From positions 1 through 64,000 of the forward strand of contig NZ_BDOQ01000021.1 in the NCBI RefSeq assembly GCF_003112435.1: a stretch of 64,000 nucleotides of DNA, read 5' to 3'. A program made the position numbers and the translations under genes. The notes under the pieces are model-generated. The model saw only the letters and a list, made by a program, of their open reading frames with translations, was not told where the DNA came from and ran no database searches. This DNA is from Novimethylophilus kurashikiensis. Lineage in GTDB: Bacteria; Pseudomonadota; Gammaproteobacteria; Burkholderiales; Methylophilaceae. Below are positions 48,683 to 58,395 of the stretch, piece after piece. Numbering within the stretch: position 1 is the stretch's first letter; each line of letters opens with the position of its first letter.

Positions 48683-49462
48683 TTACATCTGTACCAGGCG
48701 CTGCAGCATTTGATCCGAAGCGGTAATCGCCTTGGAATTGATTTCATACGCGCGTTGCGCAGTAATCATGTTGACCAGTTCTTCCGTCACATTGACGTTG
48801 GAGGTTTCCACGAAACCCTGGTTGAGCGAACCTAAGCCATTGGAACCGGGGTTGGAAGTATTGGGCGTACCCGAAGCCACCGTTTCCAGGTACAAATTGT
48901 CGCCCACGCTTTGCAAGCCGGCCGGATTGATGAAATTGCTCAACTGGATCGGTCCCTGGGTCGAGGTCACGTTCCCGGTCTGCACAATGGTCACGGTGCC
49001 GTCCTTGGCGACGGTCACGGAAATAGCATCGTTCGGGATCGTAATCTGCGGTTGCAGGATATCGCCGTTGGCGGTCACCACGGTACCTTCGCTGTTGACC
49101 TGAAAAGAACCGTCGCGTGTATAAGCCAGCGTACCGTCAGAAAGCTGGACCTGGAAAAAACCGTTGCCGCTGACGGCGAGATCGAGCGAATTGCCGGTCT
49201 GTTGCAGGTTACCCTGGATATGGATGCGCTCGGTCGCTACCGGGCGAGCACCGGTACCCAACTGCAGACCGGACGGAATCTGGTTTTGCTGGGAAGCCTG
49301 GGCACCAGGCTGGCGCAAGGTTTGGTAGATCAGGTCCTCGAACACCGGACGCGAGCGTTTGAAACCATTGGTCGCTACGTTGGCCAAGTTATGGGAGATG
49401 ACGTCAATATTGGTTTGCTGGGACTCCATCCCGGTTTTGGCAATCCAAAGCGATCTAAGCAT
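48683..49462 (-). CDS. flgG: Flagellar distal rod protein FlgG
   Basis: 259-residue distal rod subunit. N terminus [20 protein letters not shown] with [17 protein letters not shown], and C terminus [20 protein letters not shown]. Length equals the family norm (260). Confidence 0.96.
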   Translation of the reverse strand: MLRSLWIAKTGMESQQTNIDVISHNLANVATNGFKRSRPVFEDLIYQTLRQPGAQASQQNQIPSGLQLGTGARPVATERIHIQGNLQQTGNSLDLAVSGNGFFQVQLSDGTLAYTRDGSFQVNSEGTVVTANGDILQPQITIPNDAISVTVAKDGTVTIVQTGNVTSTQGPIQLSNFINPAGLQSVGDNLYLETVASGTPNTSNPGSNGLGSLNQGFVETSNVNVTEELVNMITAQRAYEINSKAITASDQMLQRLVQM

Positions 49463-49481
49463 GGTTGGCTATCCTCGTTCG

Positions 49482-50222
49482 TTAAGACGTCAGGCTCATG
49501 ACCTGCGACGCGCGGTTGGCGTTCTCGTCGGCCGTCTGCATCAATTTGATCTGCATATCGAAAAAGCGCGATTGGTCGATGATGCCGATCAAGGCATCGA
49601 CCGCGCTCACGTTACTCGACTCCAGCACGCCGGCTGCAAGGTTTACACCGGCATCCGCCTGAGCGGCCTGGCCGTTGCTTTGGCGGAACAAGCCGTCATC
49701 GCCCCGTACCATATTGGCATCGGGAGGACTGACCAGCTTGATGCGACCGATGGTCACGGCAGCGTTGTACTGGTTATTGGTAATGACGGAAATCGTGCCG
49801 TCCTTGCCGATGTTGATTTCAGAATCGGCAGGCACCGTGATCGGGCCGTCCTGGCCTACAACAGTCTGGCCATTGCTGGTGATCAGGAGACCGCTGGAGG
49901 TCATCTGCAAACTGCCGTTGCGGGTATAAGCCTCTTTGCCCTTGGCGTCCTGCACTGCGATCCAACCGCTGCCTTGAATCGCCACGTCCAGCGGACGGCC
50001 CGTGGTACGCAGCACGCCGCTCGACAAATTGGCCGTAGGGGTGGAATCGACAACGAAAGTGCGCGTGGCCTCGCCCGGACCGAACACCGGTAAGGCACGG
50101 AAAGCACCGTTCTGCGCCTTGTACCCGTTGGTGGATACGTTCGCCAGGTTGTGCGAAGTCACTGCCTGTTGATACAGGCTGTGCTTGGCACCGTTCATGG
50201 CGATGTAGAGCAGTCGATCCAT
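49482..50222 (-). CDS. flgF: Flagellar proximal rod protein FlgF
   Basis: 246-residue rod subunit starting MDRLLYIAMNGAKHSLYQQ with TSHNLANVSTNGYKAQ, ending with ALIGIIDQSRFFDMQIKLM. Position between flgE and flgG agrees. Confidence 0.95.
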   Translation of the reverse strand: MDRLLYIAMNGAKHSLYQQAVTSHNLANVSTNGYKAQNGAFRALPVFGPGEATRTFVVDSTPTANLSSGVLRTTGRPLDVAIQGSGWIAVQDAKGKEAYTRNGSLQMTSSGLLITSNGQTVVGQDGPITVPADSEINIGKDGTISVITNNQYNAAVTIGRIKLVSPPDANMVRGDDGLFRQSNGQAAQADAGVNLAAGVLESSNVSAVDALIGIIDQSRFFDMQIKLMQTADENANRASQVMSLTS

Positions 50223-50243
50223 TACCGTTCGGCCCTATCCCGG

Positions 50244-51515
50244 TTAACGCAGGTTCACCAGCGTTTGCATGACCTGATCCTGCGTCTTGATGGTCTGCGC
50301 GTTGGCCTGGTAGTTGCGCTGGGCGGTGATCATATTGACCAGTTCACCAGTCAAGTCGACGTTGGAATCTTCGACTGCCGACGATTGCAGCGCGCCGAAG
50401 GAGCCTGAAGAACCTGGTGTACCGATCAACGGGATACCAGAGGTCGAAGTTTCCGCCCACTGGTTGTCGCCCAACGGCTGCAAGCCTTGCGGGTTGCGGA
50501 ACGAGGTCAACACGACTTGCCCCAGGTTCTTGGATTGGCCGTTGGTGTATCGGCCCTGGATGATGCCGTCCTTGCTGATGGAAAAGCCGCTTAGCTGCCC
50601 CATTCCGTAGCCATCCTGCGTCAAGGAGTTGACGCTGAAACTGCCGCCGAACTGCGTGGTACCGGTGAAATCGACCGGGAAAGTAAGATCCGCAGCCCCG
50701 GTTTGCAAAACGGTTGCATCGGGAATAGTGGCTTGAGTAGCCGGCATCGCCGCAGTCAACACGCCCGCCGTATCGAACGTCAACGTCGTCAGCGGTGCGG
50801 TACCGCCCGCGGAAAGGTCTGTCGTCACACCGGCCGGATTGGTCAGCGTGGTATTGACTTGCCAGGTATTGGAAGCGGTTTTTACGAAATACATCGAATA
50901 CGTGTGTGCCGATCCCAGAGTGTCGTAAACAGTCAACGAGGTCGACTTGGTGTAAGTCGTCGGGTCCGTGTAATCAAAGGTCGAGGTATTGATCGGCGCA
51001 CTGGAATCGAGGTTAAGCAAAGCCTGGATCCCCTTGGCTCCGCTAGTCGCCCCGCCGGTCACCTGCGGTGAAATGCTGGCAGTATTAACTTGAAGGTTGG
51101 TGAGCGCACCCGTGTTGATCAATCCGGAGGGCGTCACTGCATAACCCGTCAGGTTTTGTCCCGTGCTGGTGACAATGAATCCGTTTTTATCGAGCTCGAA
51201 CTGGCCGTTACGCGTGTAGGTCACGGCGCCACCGTTGCTGACCCGATAAAAGCCGCCGCCGTTGATGGCAACATCGAGCGGATTGTTGGTCGTGGTCACG
51301 TTACCTTGGGTAAATTGCTGCACCACCGTGGCCAACTTCGCGCCCAAGCCCACAGGAGAAGCGCCGGCACCAACGAGAGACGCCGCAAACACGTCGGCAA
51401 ATTGCGCCTCGCCCGACTTAAAGCCCACCGTACTCGAGTTGGCAACGTTGTGCCCGATGACGTCCAAATCCTTGGATGCCACATTCAAACCGCTCAATGC
51501 CTGCTGGAAACCCAT
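50244..51515 (-). CDS. flgE: Flagellar hook protein FlgE
   Basis: 423-residue hook subunit. MGFQQALSGLNVASKDLDVI, ANSSTVGFKSGEAQFADVFA at the N terminus, and [20 protein letters not shown] at the C terminus. The Thr/Ser-rich middle is the surface-exposed hook domain. Confidence 0.96.
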   Translation of the reverse strand: MGFQQALSGLNVASKDLDVIGHNVANSSTVGFKSGEAQFADVFAASLVGAGASPVGLGAKLATVVQQFTQGNVTTTNNPLDVAINGGGFYRVSNGGAVTYTRNGQFELDKNGFIVTSTGQNLTGYAVTPSGLINTGALTNLQVNTASISPQVTGGATSGAKGIQALLNLDSSAPINTSTFDYTDPTTYTKSTSLTVYDTLGSAHTYSMYFVKTASNTWQVNTTLTNPAGVTTDLSAGGTAPLTTLTFDTAGVLTAAMPATQATIPDATVLQTGAADLTFPVDFTGTTQFGGSFSVNSLTQDGYGMGQLSGFSISKDGIIQGRYTNGQSKNLGQVVLTSFRNPQGLQPLGDNQWAETSTSGIPLIGTPGSSGSFGALQSSAVEDSNVDLTGELVNMITAQRNYQANAQTIKTQDQVMQTLVNLR

Positions 51516-51530
51516 GCTGTTTCTCCTTGG

Positions 51531-52178
51531 TTACATCACTTGACGCACGTCGCTCAGGTTAACTTCACCCAAGCCGGTCACATTCAACGTCGACCCCGTG
51601 CTGCTCATCAGCACGCTGTTGACAGGACCGACAGCCAACGCTGTCGAGCTTACGGCCTGGCCGTCCAGCGTAGCCTTGACCTTGAAAGAGTAGTTGCCGG
51701 TAGCCGCCTGCGCGCCATCGGTCTTCTTGCCGTCCCAGGTGAATGCGAACGTACCCGAATCCTTTTTACCAAGCTCCATGGTGCGGACGACATTATTTTT
51801 GTCGTCCATGATGCTGACAGTCACCTTATCGGCCGCAGTATCAAGATCGGCACCTGCCACTGCGCCCGCCGTGGTCAAGGTGAGGAAGCTGCCGGGCGCC
51901 AACACGGTATGCCCGATGAGGCTAGCCGATTGGAAAGACTGGGCTTCGCTGTAGGCCGACAAGGTTGCGTTGAGTTTTTCGATCCCGGTCACGGTGCTCA
52001 ACTGCGCCATTTGCGAGGTCACCTGAGCGTTATCCAGGGGATTAAGCGGATCCTGGTTCTTCATTTGCGTCACCAGCAACTTGAGGAAGCGATCCTCCTG
52101 CTCCTGCGCAGCGCTTTTGGTCGTGCTGGTCGTGGCGCTCGACGAGGTACCCGTGGTTCCCGTTACGGCAGCTGTCAT
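51531..52178 (-). CDS. flgD: Hook capping protein FlgD
   Basis: 215-residue scaffold for hook assembly, not kept in the mature hook. Conserved RFLKLLVTQMKNQDPLNPLD and TSQMAQLSTVTGIEKLN near the N terminus, then a FlgD Ig-like domain (GKKTDGAQAATGNYSFKV). Confidence 0.95.
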   Translation of the reverse strand: MTAAVTGTTGTSSSATTSTTKSAAQEQEDRFLKLLVTQMKNQDPLNPLDNAQVTSQMAQLSTVTGIEKLNATLSAYSEAQSFQSASLIGHTVLAPGSFLTLTTAGAVAGADLDTAADKVTVSIMDDKNNVVRTMELGKKDSGTFAFTWDGKKTDGAQAATGNYSFKVKATLDGQAVSSTALAVGPVNSVLMSSTGSTLNVTGLGEVNLSDVRQVM

Positions 52179-52201
52179 GATTTATTTACCTCCTAAAAAC
52201 C

Positions 52202-52615
52202 TTATTGACCCAGCGTCAAGGTGCGCTGAATCATGGATTTGGCCGTATTCATCATTTCGACATCCGCCTGGTAGGAGCGGGAAGCCGAAATCATGTTGGT
52301 CATCTCTTCCACCACGTTCACATTGGGCATGGTGACGTAACCATCGCCGTTGGCGTACGGATTCTTGGGGTCGTAGACCATCTTCATGGGAGACGGGTCG
52401 TCGACGACCTTGGCGACTGCTACCGAAGCCACCCCTTTGGGAGCAGCACTGTTAAGCGGACGAGCTTCAAACACCACCTGCTTGGCACGATACGGTTGGC
52501 CGTTGGAGCTGGTCACGCTATCGGCGTTGGCCATGTTACTGGCCACCACGTTGAGTCGCATGGACTGCGCCGTCATTGCAGACCCCGCGATATCGAATAC
52601 CCGGAAGAGAGCCAT
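52202..52615 (-). CDS. flgC: Flagellar proximal rod protein FlgC
   Basis: 137-residue rod subunit. [20 protein letters not shown] and [13 protein letters not shown] at the N terminus; [20 protein letters not shown] and [15 protein letters not shown] at the C terminus. ATG overlaps the flgB stop region. Confidence 0.96.
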   Translation of the reverse strand: MALFRVFDIAGSAMTAQSMRLNVVASNMANADSVTSSNGQPYRAKQVVFEARPLNSAAPKGVASVAVAKVVDDPSPMKMVYDPKNPYANGDGYVTMPNVNVVEEMTNMISASRSYQADVEMMNTAKSMIQRTLTLGQ

Positions 52616-53028
52616 TAGTTATTTCCTCGCAGCGCTTCCTGCATATCCTTGAACTGACCGTTCACGAATTGCAGCGTCGCCATGTAATTCAATGCATTCT
52701 CGGAGAATTGGGCCTGCTCGATGTTGCTATCCACCGTGTTGCCGTCGATGCTGGGCTGCACAGAGGTGCGATACATGGGCTTAACATCCCCCATCGCCGT
52801 ATTGTTGCCGTCGAGATGCATGGGCGAAGTCTTAGTGAGATCCACGCTCATGCCGCGGCCGGCCTGGGCCTGTTGCAGCGTCTTGGCAAAATCGATATCC
52901 ACAGCCTTGTAGTTGGGAGTATCGGCATTAGCGATGTTGGAAGCCAACAACTGCTGGCGATAGGTACGCAGATTCAGGGCTTTTTCCTGAAAAGAGAGCG
53001 TCTTGTCCAATGCCGTCATGATTGCCAT
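52615..53028 (-). CDS. flgB: Flagellar proximal rod protein FlgB
   Basis: 137-residue rod subunit: [40 protein letters not shown], and the end [20 protein letters not shown]. The ATG at 53028 (second choice 53019) gives the family's normal length and fits the sigma-54 promoter just upstream, whereas codons further upstream in the open frame would overlap that promoter. First gene of flgBCDEFGHIJKL. Confidence 0.95.
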   Translation of the reverse strand: MAIMTALDKTLSFQEKALNLRTYRQQLLASNIANADTPNYKAVDIDFAKTLQQAQAGRGMSVDLTKTSPMHLDGNNTAMGDVKPMYRTSVQPSIDGNTVDSNIEQAQFSENALNYMATLQFVNGQFKDMQEALRGNN

Positions 53029-53064
53029 GTCACTACTATTCCCGATTACGGATAGGCAGTCACA

Positions 53065-53080
53065 AGCAGATACTGTGCCA
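53065..53080 (-). promoter_or_regulatory. Sigma-54 promoter of flgB operon
   Basis: On the minus strand TGGCACAGTATCTGCT has the GG of the -24 box and the GC of the -12 box in exact spacing (consensus TGGCACGNNNNTTGCW). Transcription should begin near 53054, about 25 bases before the flgB ATG. Control by a sigma-54 flagellar activator is the known pattern in polar flagellates; the activator is not in view. Confidence 0.8.
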
Positions 53081-53138
53081 TCCATCAAGAATGGCGTCAG
53101 ATCTAGGTTTTGAGGGGAGAAAAGAAAAGAATCGGCAA

Positions 53139-53162
53139 GAAAAACGGCAAGCCCTTGCCGGA
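53139..53162 (-). terminator. Rho-independent terminator of the diguanylate cyclase gene
   Basis: Stem CGGCAAG/CTTGCCG at 53145-53160, followed on the minus strand by TTTTTCTT. It isolates the cyclase transcript from the flgB promoter. Confidence 0.75.
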
Positions 53163-53175
53163 GAGCGGCAAACGC

Positions 53176-54942
53176 TTACGCAGCCGCTCCGATCACGCGA
53201 TTGCGGCCAGCATGCTTGGCCTCGTACAACGCCAGGTCGGCACGTTTGATGACATCTTCCGGCTGTTCCTGGCCCTGCCGCTCGGCGACCCCGGCGCTGA
53301 AAGTGATCAACACTTTCTGGTTATTGTGCAGGAAGAAATTCTTGGTCAGCTCGCGCTGCACCCGAGACATGATGGCAATGGCGCCGTCCTGGTCGGTTTG
53401 CGGCAGGATGATGACGAACTCCTCGCCGCCGTACCGGGCGAGCACATCTGTGGGACGCAGCGTGCTTTTGACTACCTTGGCGAGATGAATCAACGCCACG
53501 TCGCCGGCGTCATGCCCTAGGGAGTCGTTAAGCTTCTTGAAGTGATCCACGTCAAGCAAAGCGATACTGATGGGCTGACTGGCGCGCTCTGCTCGGCTGA
53601 ATTCGCGCATGAACGCCTCTTCCATACCGCGTCGATTGAGCGTACCGGTGAGGAAGTCCTGATGCGCCACCTCACTCAGTTGCATCAACTCGGTGGTAAG
53701 TTGCTCGATACGTTGTTCGGCATCGCGTACTTCTTTTTGCGAAGCCTGCAAGTGATCCCGGGCTCGTAACGCGTCGAGCTGCATAGCCCGGGTATCCTGC
53801 ATGATGCTGTCGAGGATAACGTTAAGCTCCGCAATATCTTCCGTCTTGCTGAGACGCTGCTGATAACCGCCGATCTTGTCGTGAAACTCTCCGGTGTTCT
53901 CGGTCATTTCAGCTAGGCGCTCGACGAAGCTCGCCGCCATTTGCTTCAATGTCTCGCGCGCCTCGATCAGCCCGTGCTTCAGCTTGCCCTGCTTGAAGAT
54001 CAGCTCCTTCAAGCTGCTTTCGGCGTCGTAGAGCACTTCGATGTCGAGCGGCTTTTCGATGATCTCGCGCAACATTTGCGTCTGACCGCGCAGCCATTGG
54101 TCGTCCACCACTAGCTCGCTCATATTGTCGACCAGCAGGCGCATCACCTGCAGCAATTCCTCGTGCAGACGGAATTGGGCATCGCTGTTCATTTCCAGCT
54201 TGTACCAGAACGCCTTGAAGTCCTCGGCCAGCTTGGTAACCTGCTTATCAGTCGCGGCGGCCTTGGCTTGTTCTAATAATTGTTGGGCATTGCGGGCGAG
54301 TTCGGGCAGATATTTAAGCTGCGAAAGCAGGCCGAATTCGAGTGTCTTAACCAGCAAGTCCCGCCATTGTCCAGCAAGCGAAGACGAGGGTAACGGAGCG
54401 CCGGTTGTTGTCGGCTGCGCTGCGGCAGCGGCCACGGGTTCACTCTCTTCAACCAGCGGCTCTGCTGCTTTTCCGCCGCTTTTCCAGGAGGCAACCAGGG
54501 CTAGAATTTTTTCCTCCAGCACATTGACGTCAGCGCCAAAATTAGTCAGCAGACGCTCCAGCCCGTCCTTCTTCTTGCTGATGCTCATGCCAGGGCGGCT
54601 AATTTCCAATTCCCGAATCAGGTCGCGCAGCAACTCACCCCAATGGCCGGGCTCCCCATCCTTGCCGCTCGGTAACAATTGCCGCAGCAGGGCCTCAATA
54701 TCGGCGAGATTGGACGCACTTGAAGCTTGCTGCAACTGGGTCGAAAGCTTGGCGAATTTGGGACGGCCTCGGCCGGCTTCCTTCAGCAGCCGAATCAAGA
54801 CCTGAACCGGATCCTCTGACTTGATGCCGCTAATTTCTTCATACGCGCGACGGAAATTGTCAGGGGTGGGAGGTACCTTGCTGAGAGCGAGATTCTTGAG
54901 AGTCTGGCGGGCAATTTCTATTGGAGTTTGTGTATTTGCCAT
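53176..54942 (-). CDS. Diguanylate cyclase (GGDEF domain)
   Basis: 588-residue soluble enzyme producing cyclic di-GMP. No membrane helices; about 420 residues of mostly helical and coiled-coil N-terminal region (NLALSKVPPTPDNFRRAYEE at the start, KEVRDAEQRIEQLTTELM before the GGDEF), then a GGDEF domain with HQDFLTGTLNRRGME, the active site RYGGEEFVIILP and the C-terminal ADLALYEAKHAGRN. No EAL domain. An RxxD inhibitory site is not evident where expected. Placed between flgB and flgA, so probably linked to motility control. Confidence 0.9.
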   Translation of the reverse strand: MANTQTPIEIARQTLKNLALSKVPPTPDNFRRAYEEISGIKSEDPVQVLIRLLKEAGRGRPKFAKLSTQLQQASSASNLADIEALLRQLLPSGKDGEPGHWGELLRDLIRELEISRPGMSISKKKDGLERLLTNFGADVNVLEEKILALVASWKSGGKAAEPLVEESEPVAAAAAQPTTTGAPLPSSSLAGQWRDLLVKTLEFGLLSQLKYLPELARNAQQLLEQAKAAATDKQVTKLAEDFKAFWYKLEMNSDAQFRLHEELLQVMRLLVDNMSELVVDDQWLRGQTQMLREIIEKPLDIEVLYDAESSLKELIFKQGKLKHGLIEARETLKQMAASFVERLAEMTENTGEFHDKIGGYQQRLSKTEDIAELNVILDSIMQDTRAMQLDALRARDHLQASQKEVRDAEQRIEQLTTELMQLSEVAHQDFLTGTLNRRGMEEAFMREFSRAERASQPISIALLDVDHFKKLNDSLGHDAGDVALIHLAKVVKSTLRPTDVLARYGGEEFVIILPQTDQDGAIAIMSRVQRELTKNFFLHNNQKVLITFSAGVAERQGQEQPEDVIKRADLALYEAKHAGRNRVIGAAA

Positions 54943-55048
54943 TGTGATACGCTGCGAGGGAGCCTGGTTCGGGTTAGAATCAATTTCCGCCGATGCTTGA
55001 CGACGGAAAGCCTTATATGCGGAATGACTTAAAGATTGTCATGAAACA

Positions 55049-55741
55049 ATGACCTCGTGCAAGCCCTTTATTGCGCTGGCCTTCAGCTTACTCTTCACCA
55101 CAGCCGCGGCAGGCGAATTGCAATCTCATGACGCCATTGTCGCCGCCGTCGAACGTTTCGTATTACAGAGCGCAACAGGCGCCGGCAACACCGTCAACGT
55201 CTCTGTAACGCCGCTGGACTCGCGGCTTCGTCTCGGCAAATGCGACAACCTGGAAACCTGGCTGCCTAGCGGCAATAAGCTTTGGGGTCGGGCCAGCATC
55301 GGCGTGCGTTGCCGTGCGCCATCCAGTTGGTCGATCTATGTCCCGGTCACGGTCCGCGTTTCGGGAAACGCTCTGGTCGCCGCCCACCCCATCGCTCGCG
55401 GGCAAGCCATTGCCCAGGACGATCTCGAATTGCAAATGCGCGATTTGACGCAGTATCCCAACGGCGCGTTCAGCAATCCCGATCAGATCATCGGCCGTAC
55501 TGCTACGCTCAACATCCAGGCCGGCGAAGTGCTAAGGCCCGAGCAACTCAAGGCAGCACTCATTATCCGTCAAGGGCAACAGGTGACGCTCGTGGCGCAG
55601 GGCGCCGGTTTCAAGGTCAGTTCGGAAGGTACGGCGATGGGAAACGCCGCGACCGGGCAAGTCGTTGCCGTCAAAACCCGGTCGGGGCAGATCATCAAGG
55701 GCATCGCCAAGAGCGATGGTGTCGTGGAAGTGTATTTCTGA
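55049..55741 (+). CDS. flgA: Flagellar P-ring assembly chaperone FlgA
   Basis: 230-residue periplasmic chaperone for FlgI with a signal peptide (IALAFSLLFTTAAAGE). SAF-domain features: NALVAAHPIARGQAIAQDDL and C-terminal GNAATGQVVAVKTRSGQIIKG. It is transcribed divergently from the cyclase gene and apart from the flgB operon. A promoter in the 106-base gap could not be assigned. Confidence 0.93.
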   Translation: MTSCKPFIALAFSLLFTTAAAGELQSHDAIVAAVERFVLQSATGAGNTVNVSVTPLDSRLRLGKCDNLETWLPSGNKLWGRASIGVRCRAPSSWSIYVPVTVRVSGNALVAAHPIARGQAIAQDDLELQMRDLTQYPNGAFSNPDQIIGRTATLNIQAGEVLRPEQLKAALIIRQGQQVTLVAQGAGFKVSSEGTAMGNAATGQVVAVKTRSGQIIKGIAKSDGVVEVYF

Positions 55742-55744
55742 TAC

Positions 55745-56590
55745 TTATTTTGCCGGCAGCCACACCAGTTCGCCGGCCTTCATATCCGGCACCAGGATGT
55801 ATTTGCCGTCTTGCGACAAGGCGATATCGGCAGAAGCCTTGAAGCCGTCCTTGACCAGCTTGAGCTCACCGTCCGACTTGAGCATGAACACCCGGCCGTT
55901 TTTCCAGTCGCTCACCCAGATGCGGTTTTCACGGTCACGCACTACCCCATCGCCACCACCGAAGCCCTCGGCCACTTCCACCATCTTGCCGGTCTTGATG
56001 GTGATCCGGTAAAGCACGCCGGAGAAGAAATCGACCATCAGCAAGTTGCCTTCACCGTCCGGAAGCAATCCGTTTGGCGCCAGCACCCGCTTGTCTTCCG
56101 AGTCCACCACGGTGCTCACCTTGCCGGACGGCGTTACCTTGAATACCGCGCCGCCCTTGCCTTTGAGGTCACCGCTGTCCGAGACATACAAATTCCCGGC
56201 TTTATCGAATGTCAGGTCATTGAGGAACTGTGGTTTAACCGGAAAAGCTTCTGCTGCTGCAAAAACTTTCCACTTGCCGTTAGGCTCAACGCTCAGGATG
56301 CGCATCTTGTCGGCCACATATAGCTTACCCTTGTTGTAGGCCAAACCCTTGGGATCGTCCATCCCGGTTGCAAACGGCTTGGCTTTGCCGTTTTCGATGA
56401 CGCTGATCTGGCCATCGCCGTCCTTGCCGAACTCGCCGATTTCCGAGACGTAGATCTTGCCGCCTACGGCCAAGGCCGATTCGGGCGTTTTCAGTCCGGT
56501 AACGGTTTCCGGTGCTGCCATCGCGGTTGTGGCAGCGGCAAGGCCGAATGCAGTCAGGATGGATCGAGTAAGGTGTTGAAGTTTGTACAT
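55745..56590 (-). CDS. SMP-30/gluconolactonase-like periplasmic beta-propeller
   Basis: 281-residue secreted protein. The ATG at 56590 has AAAGGA eight bases upstream; earlier in-frame codons lack one. A signal peptide (LTAFGLAAATTAMAAPE) is followed by about six repeats of the VYVSD-type blade: GKIYVSEIGEF, GKLYVADKMR, AGNLYVSDSGDL, PDGEGNLLMVDFFSG, NRIWVSDWKNG. Substrate unknown. Last gene of the five-gene fcc operon, 21 bases after the preceding stop and three bases from convergent flgA. Confidence 0.82.
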   Translation of the reverse strand: MYKLQHLTRSILTAFGLAAATTAMAAPETVTGLKTPESALAVGGKIYVSEIGEFGKDGDGQISVIENGKAKPFATGMDDPKGLAYNKGKLYVADKMRILSVEPNGKWKVFAAAEAFPVKPQFLNDLTFDKAGNLYVSDSGDLKGKGGAVFKVTPSGKVSTVVDSEDKRVLAPNGLLPDGEGNLLMVDFFSGVLYRITIKTGKMVEVAEGFGGGDGVVRDRENRIWVSDWKNGRVFMLKSDGELKLVKDGFKASADIALSQDGKYILVPDMKAGELVWLPAK

Positions 56591-56611
56591 GCGTTTTTTT
56601 CCTTTCATCAA

Positions 56612-57175
56612 TTATTTCGTGGGGAGCACACTCGCCATTTCACAAGGCATTTTAGTTTCTGACTCAGGCAAGCCTTTTTGCGCCAGGCTCATCACCGTCG
56701 CATCTGCCTGAATATGCTTGACCAGATCGTTCATCGCCTGGCGATACACCTGATGCACCTTGGCGGCCGGCACCACATCGAGGAAACCCAGCGTCTGTGC
56801 CTCTCCCTTGTAGATGCCTAGCGGCTTGCCGCTGCCGGAAAACACCGTGGCCTTCACGTCGGCAAAATAAGTCGTCATATGCGGGTTGTAGAAGAGATGC
56901 GGCTTGAGCTCGACGACCACATCCGCCGTACCGCGGGCATGGCAGAGATCGGTTTCCGCAAAGGCCGGCTTGAATGCCTCCAGCGCGGGCTGCTCCAGCG
57001 CCTGGCCTTGGTTAACCCAGTAGCTGTAGTAGAAATGCCAGAGCTTTACCTCGTGGTCGTAATACTGCGGCGCGATATAGACTGCGACACGTCCTGCCGG
57101 ATCGGCTTGGGCGACGCCTGAACCGAGCGATGCTGCCAACAGGCCGGCAGCCAAGCCCCAATGGCGGAATTTCAT
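56612..57175 (-). CDS. Secreted hypothetical protein
   Basis: 187-residue protein with a signal peptide (GLLAASLGSGVAQADPA). Mature domain carries VAVYIAPQYYDHEVKLWHFY, a conserved-looking CHARGTADVVVELKPHLFYN segment and a C-terminal MPCEM; two cysteines (one per segment) could bond. No family recognised. Its ATG overlaps the stop of the sorbosone-dehydrogenase-like gene by four bases, so it should work with that protein. Confidence 0.75.
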   Translation of the reverse strand: MKFRHWGLAAGLLAASLGSGVAQADPAGRVAVYIAPQYYDHEVKLWHFYYSYWVNQGQALEQPALEAFKPAFAETDLCHARGTADVVVELKPHLFYNPHMTTYFADVKATVFSGSGKPLGIYKGEAQTLGFLDVVPAAKVHQVYRQAMNDLVKHIQADATVMSLAQKGLPESETKMPCEMASVLPTK

Positions 57176-58395
57176 GGTTGAACTCCAGAGTACGTAATAC
57201 GGTAAATCATACCAGCGCGGTCATCCGATAAATAAACTGCGCCGTCCGGCCCGACGGTGAGATCGACAGGTCTCCCCCAGGCCCCCTTATCTCCCAACCA
57301 CCCAGTCGCAAAGTCGGCGACGCTAACCGGTTTGCCATCCTTGAAGTGCACGCGAACCACCTTGTAGCCGCTCGGCTGCTTGCGATTCCATGAGCCGTGC
57401 AGGGCGACCAAGGCATCGTTCTTGTAGTCCTCTGCCACATTGGCCTTGCCGAGAAAAGTCATGCCGAGCGGCGCTGCATGAGCAGGGAATGTGATCGCCG
57501 GTGGCGTCATTTTTTCGCAAAAACCGGTCGGACCTGGGAAGTTAGGGTCGGAAAAACGATTTCCCCAACAATACGGCCAGCCGTACTGACCGCCCCCTTC
57601 GATCAAGTTGAAATGCTCCGGCGGCAAATCGTCCATAGGCACCCCGCCCTTCTTGTCCGAGCGCATGTCGCTGCCGTTGTTGGTGGCAAACATGGCCTGC
57701 GTCCTGGGTTGCCAGTCGAAGCCCTCGGAATTGCGCAAGCCGGTGGCCCAGATGGGCGAGGTTGCATGCATACCTACCGTGGGAAGATATCCAGCAGGTT
57801 TTCCGTCGATGGTGTATCTAGCAATGGTTGCCCGCAACGGATTGTCTTCAACGCAAACATTGCAGCTCGAACCGATATTCAAATACAGGAGCCCATCCGG
57901 CCCCAGCTTGAGGGTTTTCATGGTGTGGCCACCGCTGGGCAGGCCGGTGATCAAAGGCGTGATTTTCGTAGCCGGCCATTGCCCATCCTTGCGTTCAAGG
58001 CGGATCACTTCATCCTGGTCGGCGACCAGCAATTGTCCATTAAGGAAGGCCAGGCCTTGAGGCATATTGAGACCATCTGCCACCAGTACTGTTTCGTCGG
58101 CTTTGCCATCATGGTTGGCATCCGGCAGCATGACCACCCGCTTATCGCCGCCCAGCGACACATAAAGATTGCCATCAGGCCCAAAGGCCATAAAGCGGGG
58201 TCCACGGAAATAATCGGCTCCGGCGCCGGGGAGCTTGGCGAATACGTTGAGCTTGAATCCCGGAGGAAGAATCAAGGCTTTGGCAGGGTCATCGGGAAGC
58301 GGTGTCACTTCCTGCAAACCGGCATCCGCTGGCAGGATTGCGAGCGCCATCAGCAAGGCCGCTACAGCCAAGTAGCGCCGACTAAGATAAGACAT
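57172..58395 (-). CDS. PQQ-type sorbosone dehydrogenase-like beta-propeller
   Basis: 407-residue periplasmic protein of the L-sorbosone dehydrogenase/soluble glucose dehydrogenase-like family. The ATG at 58395 begins a signal peptide (YLAVAALLMALAILPADAG); the longer open frame upstream lies inside fccB. Family stretches: ILPPGFKLNVFAKLPGA, FMAFGPDGNLYVSLGGDKRV, NGLNMPQG-like DGLNMPQGLAFLNGQ, NIGSSCNVCVEDNPL and TGLRNSEGFDWQP, LYGSWNR-like ALHGSWNRKQPSGYKVV. Binding of PQQ is known for relatives only. It overlaps fccB by 14 bases. Confidence 0.85.
   Translation of the reverse strand: MSYLSRRYLAVAALLMALAILPADAGLQEVTPLPDDPAKALILPPGFKLNVFAKLPGAGADYFRGPRFMAFGPDGNLYVSLGGDKRVVMLPDANHDGKADETVLVADGLNMPQGLAFLNGQLLVADQDEVIRLERKDGQWPATKITPLITGLPSGGHTMKTLKLGPDGLLYLNIGSSCNVCVEDNPLRATIARYTIDGKPAGYLPTVGMHATSPIWATGLRNSEGFDWQPRTQAMFATNNGSDMRSDKKGGVPMDDLPPEHFNLIEGGGQYGWPYCWGNRFSDPNFPGPTGFCEKMTPPAITFPAHAAPLGMTFLGKANVAEDYKNDALVALHGSWNRKQPSGYKVVRVHFKDGKPVSVADFATGWLGDKGAWGRPVDLTVGPDGAVYLSDDRAGMIYRITYSGVQP

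Noticed and set aside
54960-55010. GCCGATGC as a sigma-28 -10 box before flgA
   Set aside because: The expected TAAA-type -35 box is missing at the right distance, so it is probably chance.
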